A program made the translations under genes and the position numbers. 64,000 bases of DNA from Platanthera guangdongensis. Lineage: Eukaryota; Streptophyta; Magnoliopsida; Asparagales; Orchidaceae. The DNA is taken from positions 171,511,220 to 171,575,219 of the forward strand of contig CM077162.1 of assembly GCA_039583875.1 (NCBI GenBank), written 5' to 3'. Below the pieces are notes generated by a model that worked only from the letters and a program-made list of their open reading frames with translations, did not search any database and was not told the DNA's origin. Shown here piece after piece: positions 22,555-34,184 of the stretch (the first letter of the stretch is position 1; every line of letters starts with the position of its first letter).

Positions 22555-24281
22555 TGAAAGTGCAAGCTAGATCTGAAATACTCTAGATGGGGGGGTGAAT
22601 AGAGTATTGTGCTCTCTACAAACACTTTTTACAACTATTGTTGTAATCCTAAGTGAACAAGTTAGTAAATAAAATAATAAGCACAGCAACCTAGAAAATC
22701 ATAGAGCATGGCCAAAACAAAATAAAAAGGGCAACCGAACGAAACAAGAAATTTATAGTGGTTCCCCAACCTGGGTACATCCACTCTTCTACCACCCTGG
22801 TAGGAATCCACTCAGGTTTTTGATCAGGTGCCTGACACCAATGAGCTTTTGTTCAGGTGCTCAAAAATCAAAACCTCAAGTCTTTTGGTAGGAGACTTGT
22901 AACCAGGAATAATTTTGAAGGGAATTAAAACCCTGTACAAAGGATAGAAAAAGGGTGATGGAGTCTTCTCTTTCTCAATAACAACTAAGAATACTTGTGG
23001 ATTGATGTTAGCATATTTTCTCCCCCTGAGATCTTGAATGGATCAGGAATACTGGAGCACTGCTTCAGGGTGATAGGTCTTCAAAGACTTGAGTTCCTGG
23101 ACTAGAGATTGCTTCAGGAACTTCTTTGACAGATAGATTAATTTTTGTCCTTCTGAAGTTGTCCTGTAGGATTGAAGGAAGAAGACTCTTGATAGTGATT
23201 GTATGTTCTTCTTCTTCGTGATGATGTTCTCTGGCCAAGGCTGATTGCAGAAAAGAACCTTTTTTTTGTAAGATTGTTCTTGTATACAATGTCTGTCAGT
23301 GTCTGTATTACTGCTTGATCATTTCTTTTCTGACTCTTGACTGACTAAAGAACATTCGAAATTTGAAACCTTGAGCAGTAAATGCAATCGGCCTGGGAAG
23401 GAAGTGGCAATCAATGATTTCCCCAACTGTCCCATGGAAAAATGGCATGTAATAATCCATAGTCAATGCGCGTTCTAACGGTAACATTCCGAGAAGATTG
23501 AGCATTGATTACTCCGGAATCATCGCCAAGAAAAGGGATGGGAAACTGGAGAAGACCTAGTCTGGAATCGTCGAACGAAGAACACCAATCGTCGAGCTGA
23601 GTTCACAGTTCGTCGAGCTGAGCTTGAGTTCATCGAGCTGAGCTTGATGAGTTCGTCGACCAGACGATAACAATTAGTCTTCCAAGGAAACTTGTCAATT
23701 CTGCTTTAACCTTCATCGAACTGACAATCTTCATTCGTTGAGTTGAGATCCAAATTTATCGCGCTGAGAATGATTGTGGACTTAGAATCTGAGAAGTATC
23801 TGACTGAGAAGGATTCAAATCATAGACATGAAATCGTCGAGTAGAGTATTGAATTCGTCGACCTGAGAAGTTGTGAACTTGAGGTCCAAGTTCGTCGAGC
23901 TCAGATTCTTGTTCGTCGACCAAAGCCTGAAGTTGGACTTAGAAAAATCTGGAGTTATCCTGACTTTAGCTTGTTGAAGTAACTCAGTCTTCGTTGAATA
24001 GAGAACAAATATCGTCAAGCTCAGTACAGAGAAGTGTCTCAAGATCGTCGAGCTCAGAACACCTTTCATCGACCTGAGTTCGACGAACGTCGAACTCATT
24101 TTACTTAGTCTGGAAAATCTCTAATTCTTGAGTCTCTGATGGTCTTGCTGATAGCTGGTCTATCTGAAGTTGACTCTAAGGACTTACCCTAGACTCTAAG
24201 ACACAGACTTGACCTTGGCTATACATGTTGGGTCACATCCTAAGCTAGTGAACCTAGCATAAATCAACTAGGGATCCAACA
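22555..24281 (-). repeat. 5' LTR of element B (1727 bp)
   Basis: Same ends as the 3' LTR. The TCGTCGA array is at 23565-24110. The G-tract near 22592 is shorter than in the 3' copy. It is followed on the plus strand by the AGTAC duplication. Confidence 0.95.
23565..24110. repeat. TTCGTCGA array in U3 of B (5' LTR)
   Basis: Same array as 12955-13500 with independent point changes, several of them at CpG within the words (for example TTCATCGAG for TTCGTCGAG). Confidence 0.85.
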
Positions 24282-24286
24282 AGTAC
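24282..24286. other. Target-site duplication AGTAC (right) of element B
   Basis: Matches 11940-11944. Confidence 0.92.
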
Positions 24287-24304
24287 TTAGACAAATTTGT
24301 CAAT

Positions 24305-27300
24305 CTATTCTATTTTCAGCATACCTAATTCAATTTTAAAATTATTGAATTTAGTTTCATCCAATGACTTAGTGAACATATCAACAATTTGAAAACTTGT
24401 ATTGACAAATTCTAAACATATATCCTCTTTTTCTACATGATCCCTAAAAAATGATATCTTATTTCTATATGCTATGTTCTACTATAAGAAATAGGATTAT
24501 AAGCAATAGAAATAAAATTTGTAGAATCACAAAATAAAAGGGTTCTACTTACCTGGATACCATAATCTTTAAGCTGATGCTGTATCCACAAAAGCTGTGC
24601 ACAGCAGCTCCCTGTAGCTACATACTCAGATTCAGCAGTGGAGATTGCCACACTAGTCTGTTTCTTACAACTCCATGACACCAATCTTCCTCCTAGAAAT
24701 TGACAGGCTCCAGTTGTGCTTTTCCTATCTTCTTTGCATCCTGCAAAGTCTGCATCTGAATATCTAGTCAGTAGAAAATCTCTATTCTTAGGGTACCAAA
24801 GGCCAAGATTAGGTGTGCCCTTAAGATATCTCAAAATCCTCTTAACAACAGTATAATGAGATTCTTTTGGGCAAGATTGGTACCTAGCACAGACACATGT
24901 AACATACATGATGTCAGGTATACTAGCAGTCAGATAAAGGAGGGAGCCAACTATCCCTCTATACAAAGACTCATCTACAGGTTTTCCTGCATCATCTTTG
25001 CTTAAAGGCATACTTATCCCCATTGGAGTTCTCATGGTAGTGGATGACTCCATACCATACTTCTTAATTAACTCCTGAGTGAACTTAGACTGGGATATGG
25101 ATAGGCCATCATCAGTCTGTCTTACTTGGAGTCCCAAGAAGAACTTAAGTTCTCCCATGCTGCTCATCTTAAACTTCCCTTGCATAAGTTTAGCAAACTT
25201 CCTACAAAGGTTGTTTTCTGTAGAACCAAGTATTATGTCATCAACATATATCTGGACTAGGATTATCTTCCCTTTGGATTCCCTAAGGAATAGAGTTTTG
25301 TCTATTTTCTCCCTTGAGAATTTGTTCTCAATGAGGAAAGTAGACAAGATTTCATACCAAGCCCTTGGGGCTTGTTTCAAACCATATAGGGCTTTCCTAA
25401 GCCTGTACACATAATTAGGATAGAGTGGATCAATAAAACCTGATGGCTGTTCTACATAGACTTCCTCCTTTAAGTCTCTATTCAGGAATGATGACTTAAC
25501 ATCCATTTGGAACACTTTGAAACCCTGATAGGCTGCATAGGCTAGGAATAGCCTTATTGCTTCCAACCTTGCCACAGGGGCAAATGTTTGATCAAAGTCT
25601 ATGCCCTCTTCCTACTTGTATCCTTTGGCAACAAGCCTTACCTTGTTCTTAATTATGATCCCCTCTCATCTAGCTTGTTCCTGTAGATCCACTTAGTCCC
25701 TATGACATTATGGTCTTTTGGTTTAGGAACTAACTTCCATACCTTGCATCTCCTGAATTGATTCAACTCCTCCTACATAGCATCTATCCAATGTGGGTCT
25801 TGTATAGTTTCTTCAAATCTTTTAGGTTCCTATTGAGACAAGAAGCTTGAGCATAGTACAGTGTTCAAGCTCCTGCTTCTAGTTTGAACCCCTTGTCTAG
25901 GATCACCAATAATCTGGTGTACAGGATGATCCTTTAAATGTCTAACTACTGGAGGAAGTCTGTCTACAGTTTGACTTTCTCCATTTCCTTCATTCTGCTT
26001 TACTTCATTGTCTTCTTCATCTAGAGAGACTTGTTCTCCCCCTGGATAGCAAGCATCTTTATCTTCATCCAGCCTAGCAGTTTGATCTTCTTTGATAGTC
26101 AGCATGTCCATCTTCTCTTTTATACCTGTAGAGCTATAAGAACTACTAGGCAAATCATTGTTAATAAGTCTTGATTCATCAAATATAACATGAATAGACT
26201 CTTCTACAACTTGTGTAGTCAAGTTATAAACTCTATAAGCCTTACTATTGTTGCTGTACCCAACAAATATCCCATCTTGGGATTTGGCAGCAAACTTTGT
26301 TAGATAAGACTTGCCATTGTTAAGCACATAACACTTGCAACCAAAGATTCTAAAATAGGATAAGTTTGGTTTTCTGCCTTTCATAACCTCATATGGTGTC
26401 TTTTTGTGGCTCTTAGTGATGGAAGCACTATTGAGCACATGACATGCAGTGTTTACTGCCTCAGCCCAGAACAATTCTAGGAGAGAAGTGTCACTCAATA
26501 GAGTTCTATCTGCCGCAATGAGAGTCCTATTCTTTATTTCAGCAATTCCATTTTGCTGAGGAGTTCTAGATGAGGATAATTCCTGATGAATCCCAAATTC
26601 TTCACACAACTTTGTCATATTTTGAAATTGAAATTCAGTTCCATGGTCACTTCTGATTTTGACCACTGAATTGTTCAGTTCATTCTGAATTTGCTTAATA
26701 AAGTTGTAGAAAATAGTTGGGGTTTCAGATTTCTGCCTCAGAAAGAAAACCCATGAAAATCTAGAATAGACATCTACAACCACAATAGTGTAGACTTTCC
26801 TACCTAGTCTCTGAACTGACATTGGACCAAATAAATCCATATGCAAGAGGTATAAACACCTCACTGAGTCTTTGGTTTCAAGGCTATGAAAGGAGGATCT
26901 GGTCTGCTTGCCTTTTTGACAAGCTGAGCATATTCCATCCTTAATGCACTTAACTTGAGGACCATTCCTCACTAACTCTTTATTAAAGAGTTGACCAATA
27001 GTCTTGTAGTTTAGATGAGCTAGCCTCTTGTGCCTTTTGACACAATGAGAGGCTTTCTCATCCACTACCAGACAAATAGGAGAATCTTTATTCTCACTCA
27101 CAAAGTTTAGGCAATACATATTTCCTTTCCTATAACCAGTCAACATGATCTTCTGATCACTTGACCTTTTAATATGACAACCATTCTTAATGAATGAAAT
27201 GTCATATCCAAGATCACTCAGTTAACTTATGCTTATCAAGTTATGTTTCAAACCCTTCACATAAGCCACTTGAGTGATAGTAATTGAGCTGTTAGAAATG

Positions 27301-27480
27301 TTACCAAACCCTTCGATGACTCCTTTTTCAGAACCACCAAAGATTTCTTTAGGTCCATTCAATATGGGTGAGTAGTCCTTCAGCAATCCTCTTGTTCCAG
27401 TCATATGTCTGGAACATCCACTGTCCAAGTACCATAAAGGGGCATGACCACTTGGACTTATCTTACTTGGACCAGGCTGA
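24305..27480 (-). pseudogene. pol: pol polyprotein of element C (AP-IN-RT-RNase H, broken)
   Basis: Protease near 27436-27400 with an intact catalytic site (YLDSGCSRHMTG). GAG-pre-integrase with H...H and CSAC near 26930. Integrase core with all three acidic residues (LHMDLFGP, RSDHGTEF, QNGIAEIKNRT). RT with [20 protein letters not shown] and YVDDIILGS near 25230. RNase H with YSDADFAGC and [14 protein letters not shown]. The frame from 27146 to 25830 is open. Stops lie near 27222, 25830, 25774 and 25614, with a frame change near 25650, and one Lys codon near 24470 is now a stop. The final 56 or so codons run on to a TAG at 24305. gag and protease are in one frame here, unlike B and G. Confidence 0.92.
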
Positions 27481-28781
27481 TCCTGGCAGTGATCTTCATC
27501 AATCAGGGCCATCAGCCCTTTGCACTGATGATCTTCAGTTCCATTTATTGAGTCCAGCAATTGCAAGAACTCAGTCTCTTCTTCTGTTACAAACAGACCA
27601 ATATAAGCTTCAGCAACAGATTCAGAATCTGAAGATGATGGATCTGTCCAGCTTTTCTCGTTCTTTGCTACAAGGGATTTCTCCTTCTTGTTCTTATACT
27701 GAAACTTCTTCTTATCGGGAGATTCCTTTCTTCTGTCTAGACAATCAGCTACTACTTGTCCAGTTCTGTTGCAGCAATAGCACACAATCTTTGTAGTTGT
27801 TGATTTGCTAGGTTTTGACCTACTCTTGTCCTTTCTAGATGACTTTCTTTTCTGATAATATTCATCCTTGGACTGAGAGGAGGATGGCTTAGTTCTCCAC
27901 TGCCACTTCTTCAAAAAACTCTAAAACTGCCTTGTGAAGACAGCAAAGTCCTCATCAGAATGATTGCTGTCTGAGGTATGACTATCAGAACTTTCAGAGA
28001 TCACTTCTGCAGCTTTCTTAGGAGGAGATGGAGACATCCTCCTGTCCTTTCTTGTGGATTCTGCCTTGAAGGCAACTGACTTTTATCTATGGTCAACTTT
28101 AGTACTTTTCTCTTCCTTCTTTCTGGCCATGAGTTGCATTTCATAAGAAAGCAATTCGCCAAATAGTGTTAGAGGAGAGATTTCTGCCAGTCTGGCCACT
28201 TCCCTGATGGCATAGATCTTGGTGTCCCAATCCATAGTCAAAGATCTAAGGAATTTATCATTCAACTCATATGTACTAAATACCATTCCATATGACATTA
28301 ATTCATTCACAATTCTGAAGAACTTCTTGTAACATTCAGTGATGCTGTCTGATTTGCTTTGTCTGAAGCTCTCATATTCCTGATTAAGCATTGACTTTCT
28401 ATCTTGTCTAACTTCTTCTGATCCCTCCATGTAGACTATCAATGTGTCCCACATCTCCTTGGAGGTTTTATAATGAATCAGATTTTGGGATGTTGAGTCA
28501 TCTATGACACTCACTATAATATTCTGAGCTCTCTTGTCCATAGTAGCTAAGATAATCTCATCCTTAGTCATTTCTGAAAAGTCTTTTGGTATCCTCTGAT
28601 TAGCATCAAGAACTGAGACTTTCATTATAATATAAGGCCCTTACTTAACAGTTATATATATTCTTGAATCAGATGCTTCCATAAACAATCTGACCCTTTC
28701 TTTCCATATTCCAAAGATTTCCTTCTTGCATATGGGCAACTTCATGGAACCAAGTTCCTTATGATTTTCTCCTGAACCCAT
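27481..28781 (-). pseudogene. gag: gag of element C (broken)
   Basis: Starts MGSGENHKELGSMKLPIC; an in-frame TAA at 28641-28643 interrupts it after about 46 codons. The main gag domain is open (28625-28083; FRQSKSDSITECYKKFFRIV, LNDKFLRSL) and matches E gag closely. Stops follow at 28083 and near 27924. The zinc knuckle CYCCNRTGQVVADC has Gln where CCHC needs His, so metal binding is probably lost. An acidic Ser-rich linker then leads without a stop into protease. Confidence 0.88.
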
Positions 28782-28842
28782 CTTTTCTAATTTCTTCTGC
28801 CTTACAGATCTTACTCAGACTGTTAAGTCTATCTTTGAGCAA

Positions 28843-28858
28843 CCTCCCTCTGATACCA
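28843..28858 (-). other. Primer-binding site of C (tRNA-iMet)
   Basis: Minus strand TGGTATCAGAGGGAGG, two bases after the LTR end TTCTTTCA. Confidence 0.9.
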
Positions 28859-28860
28859 CT

Positions 28861-30118
28861 TGAAAGAATTGGTTTCAAGATAACCTAAACACCTAGGGGG
28901 GGGGGGGGGGTGAATAGGTACAATTCTTTTTTACTCTAAGGCAGAATATTAATTCAGTTAATCAATTAGAATCAAACAGTTCTACAGCTACCACATCACA
29001 AAAATCAAAGAATCACACACAATCACAGATGGCACACAGATTTATAGTGGTTACCCAAATGATGGGTACATCCACTTTCCCCCTTCGCTTATCTAGCAGT
29101 GTGCTAGATTCGGCCTAACTTCTTCCTTCCTTCTCAGATCTACAGATCTTATAGCTCAAAACCCAGTCAAGGTTCCTACAACTCAGAGTGAGTCCACACT
29201 CCTACAACTCAGGCAATTAAGCCCTACCTCAGCCTTCACTCAGGCCTACAACTCAGAGAATCAAATCTCCTACCTTAGGCACACAGCCCTACCTCAGCCT
29301 TCCCAAGGCCTACAACTCAGAGATGTAAATCTCCTACCTCAGGCACTCAGCCCTACCTCAGCCTTTATAAATTAGGCTTACAACTCAGATCAATAATGAT
29401 CTTACAGTAAAATGATAAAAATAAGTTTTATCTTCCACCCAAGTTGAGAAAGAATGGGTAGAAAGATTTCTTGATCAGATCGTGAAGAATCTGATTATAC
29501 AGAAATCAACCTGTTTTTGGCTTTCTTCAAAGCTTCTTGAATCTGGACACAATAAGGTTGAATTTCTTGAAGATGATCTTCAATCAGCTTCCTTATTAAA
29601 ATCCAGAAATTAATCTGAATTCTTCTTTGCAGATTAGTTCAGGATCTGCTCTTAAGAGACTAGTTGATGATAGTCTCTTTCTTTACTTGAATTATTGGAG
29701 CTCTCTCTCTACAAATTCTTCACTTAGATCCACTTGAAATCTTTGACTGGATTTCCTTGTGTATGTTGGATCTTCTGTTGTAATTGTGTTTCGTGTATTT
29801 CTTCTTTTTTCTCTACTTGTTCAGTTGATAGAATCTGTCTTTATATAGACTTCATCCAAGGTTACCGACTAATCCGGTTGCTAACCAACTTCTGACAGAT
29901 CTGACAGTTGCAGTAGACTTATTGGTTATGGCAGCTGTCAAGTCTTCCAGTCACTTCTTGAAACTTTGTCTCTGTCAGTAAAATGTTGAGTCTGAACTTC
30001 ACATGTGTCGACACAAGTAGACTAAGTGTCGACACAATCCTTGGTGGTGTCGACACAACTCTCATGGTGTCGACACTGCTTCTTTACATAGCTTTTGTAA
30101 GAATGTGTCGACACAAGA
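28861..30118 (-). repeat. 5' LTR of element C, truncated by insertion of G
   Basis: Matches the 3' LTR from its U5 end through the TATA box (29840-29847) and the first GTGTCGACAC words (about 30003-30114), then stops where the G LTR begins. About 440 bp of U3 are missing from this side and should lie beyond G. Confidence 0.9.
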
Positions 30119-32078
30119 TGAAAGTGCAGGTTAGATCTGATATACTCTAGGGGGGGGGTGAATAGAGTATGGTGCTTACTAAAAACTTTTTACAACTGTT
30201 GTTGTATACCTAAGTGAACAGGGAAGCAAATAACATAAAGTAAACACAACAACTAACTAAACACATAGCAATCACAGACCACAGCCAGAAAATAAAAGAA
30301 AATTAGCAACCAGAAGACACAAGGAGCTATAGTGGTTCCCCAACCAATCTGGGTACATCCACTCTTCTACCACCCTAGGTAGGAATCCACTGCAGGATGA
30401 GTTGATCAGGTGTCCTGGGCACCAATGGGTTTTGATCAGGTCCCCAAAAACCAAACCCTCAAGTCTTTTGGAAGGAGACTTGCAACCAGAATAATTTTGA
30501 AGGGATTTAAAACCCTGTACAGGAATTAGATAGAGGGTGATAGTGTCTTCTCTGTCAACAGTTAGAGAGAAGACTTATGAATTGATGTAGCAGCTCTTGC
30601 TCCCGCTGAGATCTTGAATTGGTCAGGAATGCTGGAGCACTGCTTCAGGGTGATAGGCCTTCAATGACCTAGTATGCCTGGACCAGAACTGCTTCAGGAA
30701 CTTCTTTTGACTGATAAAGTTCTGTTGTCCTTTGAAGTTGTCCTGAGAATAGAAAGAAGAAGACTCTTGATTGAATTTGGTTGTTCTTCTTCTTCTTCTT
30801 CAAAAGTTCTCTGGTCAAGGCTGATTGCAGTCAAGAACTTTAGATTTGAGAATGTTTTGTTCTTCTGCAGCTTCAGAGTGTCTGTCAGATTGTTTTTTGT
30901 ACTGTGAATCTTGAACTCTGCTTGATTTTGTTCTCTCTTACTGTGTCTCTATTTTTTGTGTATCTGTTGTATATTTTTACTGACTGAGGAATATTCAAAC
31001 TTTTGAATGTCGAGCAGTAATTACAGTCGGCCTTGGAAAGAATCAACAATCAATGACTTCCCTAACTGTCCCATGGAAAAACGACATGTGATCGTCGATA
31101 GTCAATGCTCGTTCTAACGGTAACATTCCGAGAAGATCTGGTATTAAATGTTCAGGAATCAGCGCCAAGAAACGGGACGGGAACCTTGAAGAAAACCTAA
31201 TCTAGATTTGTCGAACAAAGAACACAATTTGTCGAACTGAACTTGTGTTCGTCGAGCTGAGCTTGAGTTCGTCGAGCTGAGCTTGATAGAGTTCGTCTAC
31301 CAGACAATCTTCATTCATCTGACAAATATTCTTCATTCGTCGAGCTGAGAATCAAATTCGTCGAGCTGAGAAAAGTTCTGGACTTAGACAAAATATCCTG
31401 CATCTGCTGAAATGCTGTGTCGACATAAGTTGGTGTCGACAGATTTATCTTGGTGTTGACACAAATCCTCTGGTGTCGATATAAGCTGGTGTCGACTGAA
31501 ATCCTGGTGTCGACACAAGTTGGTGTCGACTGAAATCCCGGTGTCGACATAAGATGACTGGTGTCGATACAAACCCTAAGTGTCGACACAGATTCTCTGA
31601 GTCCAGAAATCATCGAGTAGAGAATAACATTCGTCGACCTGAGAAGCTGACTTCGTCGACCTGAGAAGCTGTGAACTTGAGGTCCAAGTTCGTCGAGCTC
31701 AGAATATAATTCGTCGACCAAAGCATGAAGCTGGACTAAGAAAAATTTGAAGTCCTCCTGACTTTGGCTTGATGTAGAAACTGAATTTTCGTCGAACAGA
31801 GAACATAGATCATCGAGCTCAGCACTAGAATTGTCTCACGATTGTCAAGCGCAAAACTCCTTTCGTCGAGCTAAGTTCGACGAACGTCGAACTCACTTTA
31901 CTTAGTCTTGAAAAACTTGTGAGTCTGGAGTCTCTGAGGTTCTTGTTGAAAGCTAGTCCATCTGGAGTTGAGCCTAAGGACTTAACCTAGACTCTAGGAC
32001 ACAAATTGACCCTGGCTATACAAGATGGGTCACATCCTAAGTCAGTGAACCTAGCCCAAATCAACTAGGGATCCAACA
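30119..32078 (-). repeat. 3' LTR of element G (1960 bp)
   Basis: TGTTGGATCC...TTTCA on the minus strand. It is longer than the B LTR because a GTGTCGACAC cassette (31415-31590) sits between two TCGTCGA blocks. Confidence 0.92.
31205..31880. repeat. Hybrid word array in the G LTR
   Basis: TTCGTCGAGCTGAG words at 31205-31380 and 31610-31880 flank a block of GTGTCGACA words at 31415-31590. The latter is the word of the C/H family. TTTTGTCTAAGTCC (minus strand) marks the edge of the cassette. Confidence 0.85.
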
Positions 32079-32094
32079 ATCTCCCCCTATTTGG
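32079..32094 (-). other. Polypurine tract of element G
   Basis: Minus strand CCAAATAGGGGGAGAT directly before the G 3' LTR; 20 bp further the solo LTR D begins. Confidence 0.9.
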
Positions 32095-32119
32095 GTGAGG
32101 TCACTAACAGAGACTCAAG

Positions 32120-34046
32120 TGAAAGTGCAGTTAGATCTGATATACTCTAGAGGAGGGGGGGGGTGAATAGAATATATGGTGATTTTTTAAAACTTTTACA
32201 ACTACTGTTGTATTTTAGGTGTGTGTGTGTGTGCAACAAATACAATAAATCAGAAAGCAGCAAAAGACTAATCGCAGCACAATCACAGAGCAAGGCTAGA
32301 AAACAAAAAGGGAAAGAAAGCAGCCAGACGATACAAGAATTTTATAGTGGTTCCCCAAATCTGGGTAGTCCACTCTTCTACCACCCTGGTAGGAATCCAC
32401 TGCAGGAAGGGGTTGATCAGGTGTCCTGGCACCAATGGGGTTTTGATCAGGTTCCCAAAAACCAAACCCTCAAGTCTTTTGGTGGGAGACTTGCAACCAG
32501 AATAATGTTGAAGGGAATTAAAACCCTGTACAGAGGTGGAGTGAGAGGGTGATGAGGTCTTCTCTTTCTCAAGTCAAATGAGAAGACTTGTGGATGTTGT
32601 TTAGCAGCCTTGCTCCCCCTGAGATGTAGAATGGTTCAGGAAGAAAACTGGAGCACTGCTTCAGGGTGATAGGTCTTCAAAGACCTAGACTTCCAGGTCC
32701 AGAGAAACTCTTCAGGAACTTCTTGCAACTGATATGAATGTATTGTTTTGAAGTTCTCCTGAGTAAAAGCAGATGAAGAAGAATCTTGATATTGATGTAA
32801 TGTTCTTCTTCTTCTTCTAGATCAGTTTCTCTCTGGGCCAAGAATGAAATCCTTTTCTTGTGTTGTCTGAATTACTGTCTGTCTTCTTCTTGTTATTAAC
32901 TGGTGTTGTGTGGTTGTTCAATTTTGTTCTAGTTTCTGTATATCTCTGTCTGTCATCCAGAGCAGTTCGAATTTTTGAAAGTCGAGCAATAAATTACAGA
33001 CGACCTGGAAAGGAAGCAGCAAATAATTATTTCCCCAACTGTTTCCATGGGAAAACGGTATGAAATAATCCAGAATTAACTGCGCATCCTAACGGTAGTA
33101 TTCTGTGAAGAATTGCCATTAATTGTCCAGGAATCAGCGCCATGAAATAAGACGGGAACAGAAGAAGACCTAGTCTGGAATCGTCGATTGAAGAACAAAA
33201 TTCGTCGAACAGAGTCTTGAATTCGTCGAGCTGCGCTGAGTTCGTCGAGCTGAACTGAGTTCGTCGAGCTGAGCTGAGTTCGTCGAGCTGACAGTCTTCA
33301 TTCGTTGAATAGACAATCTTCAATATTAGACAAACATTATCCGTCGAGCTGAGAACCAAATTCGTCGAGCTGAGAAAAGTTCTGGACTTGGACAAAATAC
33401 TCTGCATCTGCTGAAACACTGTGTCGACACAAAATGGTGTAGACAGATTGATCTTAGTGTTGACACGATTCCTCTGGTGTCGACAGATTGGACTTGGTGT
33501 CGACACAAGCTGGTGTCGACTGAAATCCTGGGTGTCGACACAAATCGCCTGGTGTCGACATAAGCTCTAAGTGTCGACACAGATTCTCTGATCACAAAAA
33601 TCGTCGAGTATAGATTTAGCATTCGTCGACCTGAGAAGCTGTGAACTTGAGGTCCAAGTTCGTCGAGCTCAGAAAATAATTCGTCGACCGAAGCATGAAG
33701 CTGGACTTAGAGAAATTTTGAAGTAGTCCTGAGAATGCTAGAGGTAGAACCTGGAGTTCGTCGAGCAAAGAACAAAGTTCGTCGAGCTCAGTACTGCGAA
33801 TTGTCTCACGGTCGTCGAGCGCACAACTTTCTTCTTCGAGCTGAGTTCGACGAACGTCGAACTCATTTCACTTAGTCTGAAAATCTGATAGATCTGGAGT
33901 CCTGAAGGTCTTGAAGAAGGCTGGTCCATCTGAAGTTGAGATAGAGGACTGTCCGAGACTCTAAGACACAAACTTAACCCAGACTATACATGATGGGTCA
34001 CATCCTAAGTCAGTGAACCTAGCCCAAATCAACTAGGGATCCAACA
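32120..34046 (-). mobile_element. Solo LTR D (1927 bp) inside element G
   Basis: A complete LTR of the same family, with exact ends and 5-bp duplications TCAAG (32115-32119 and 34047-34051). No internal sequence is present. Removing it restores the G 3' UTR, which then aligns with B at 13691-13760. It is the product of LTR-LTR recombination of a full element. Confidence 0.93.
33175..33865. repeat. Hybrid word array in solo LTR D
   Basis: TTCGTCGAGCTGAG words (including three direct copies near 33238-33290) flank GTGTCGACAC words at about 33420-33585, as in G. Two independent insertions therefore carry the hybrid LTR. Confidence 0.85.
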
Positions 34047-34184
34047 TCAAGACAGAAAAACTAAGCAAGAAAAGAGATATATCTGGCGGAGAATTATAAC
34101 ACATGCAACAGATATATATATACACAGCTTTGTTTAACAGATAACACAGTTTAAAGACAAATAACAGACAAATAACAAGAAAAA

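Larger units (their letters stand above)
11945..24281 (-). mobile_element. Element B, complete Sirevirus-like Copia retrotransposon nested in C
   Basis: The element is 12,337 bp with two LTRs (1731 and 1727 bp), 5-bp duplications AGTAC, a tRNA-iMet PBS, gag, pol (AP-IN-RT-RNase H), extra ORF and PPT, all on the minus strand. It is structurally complete but coding-dead: multiple stops and frameshifts in gag, pol and the extra ORF, and the protease catalytic Asp is replaced. It is the best reference in the window for the A/B/D/G family. Confidence 0.95.
6949..30118 (-). mobile_element. Element C, Sirevirus-like Copia retrotransposon, split by nested element B
   Basis: Reading on the minus strand: 5' LTR (28861-30118, cut by G), PBS, gag, pol, insertion of B (11945-24281), internal promoter region, extra ORF, PPT and 3' LTR (6949-8639). 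Removing B and one AGTAC copy rejoins ...CACAAAAGTAC to TTAGACAAATTTG. The uninterrupted homologue H shows the same junction near 63715-63730, which confirms the nesting. The order of parts and the iMet primer site fit the SIRE lineage. All genes carry stops. Confidence 0.92.
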
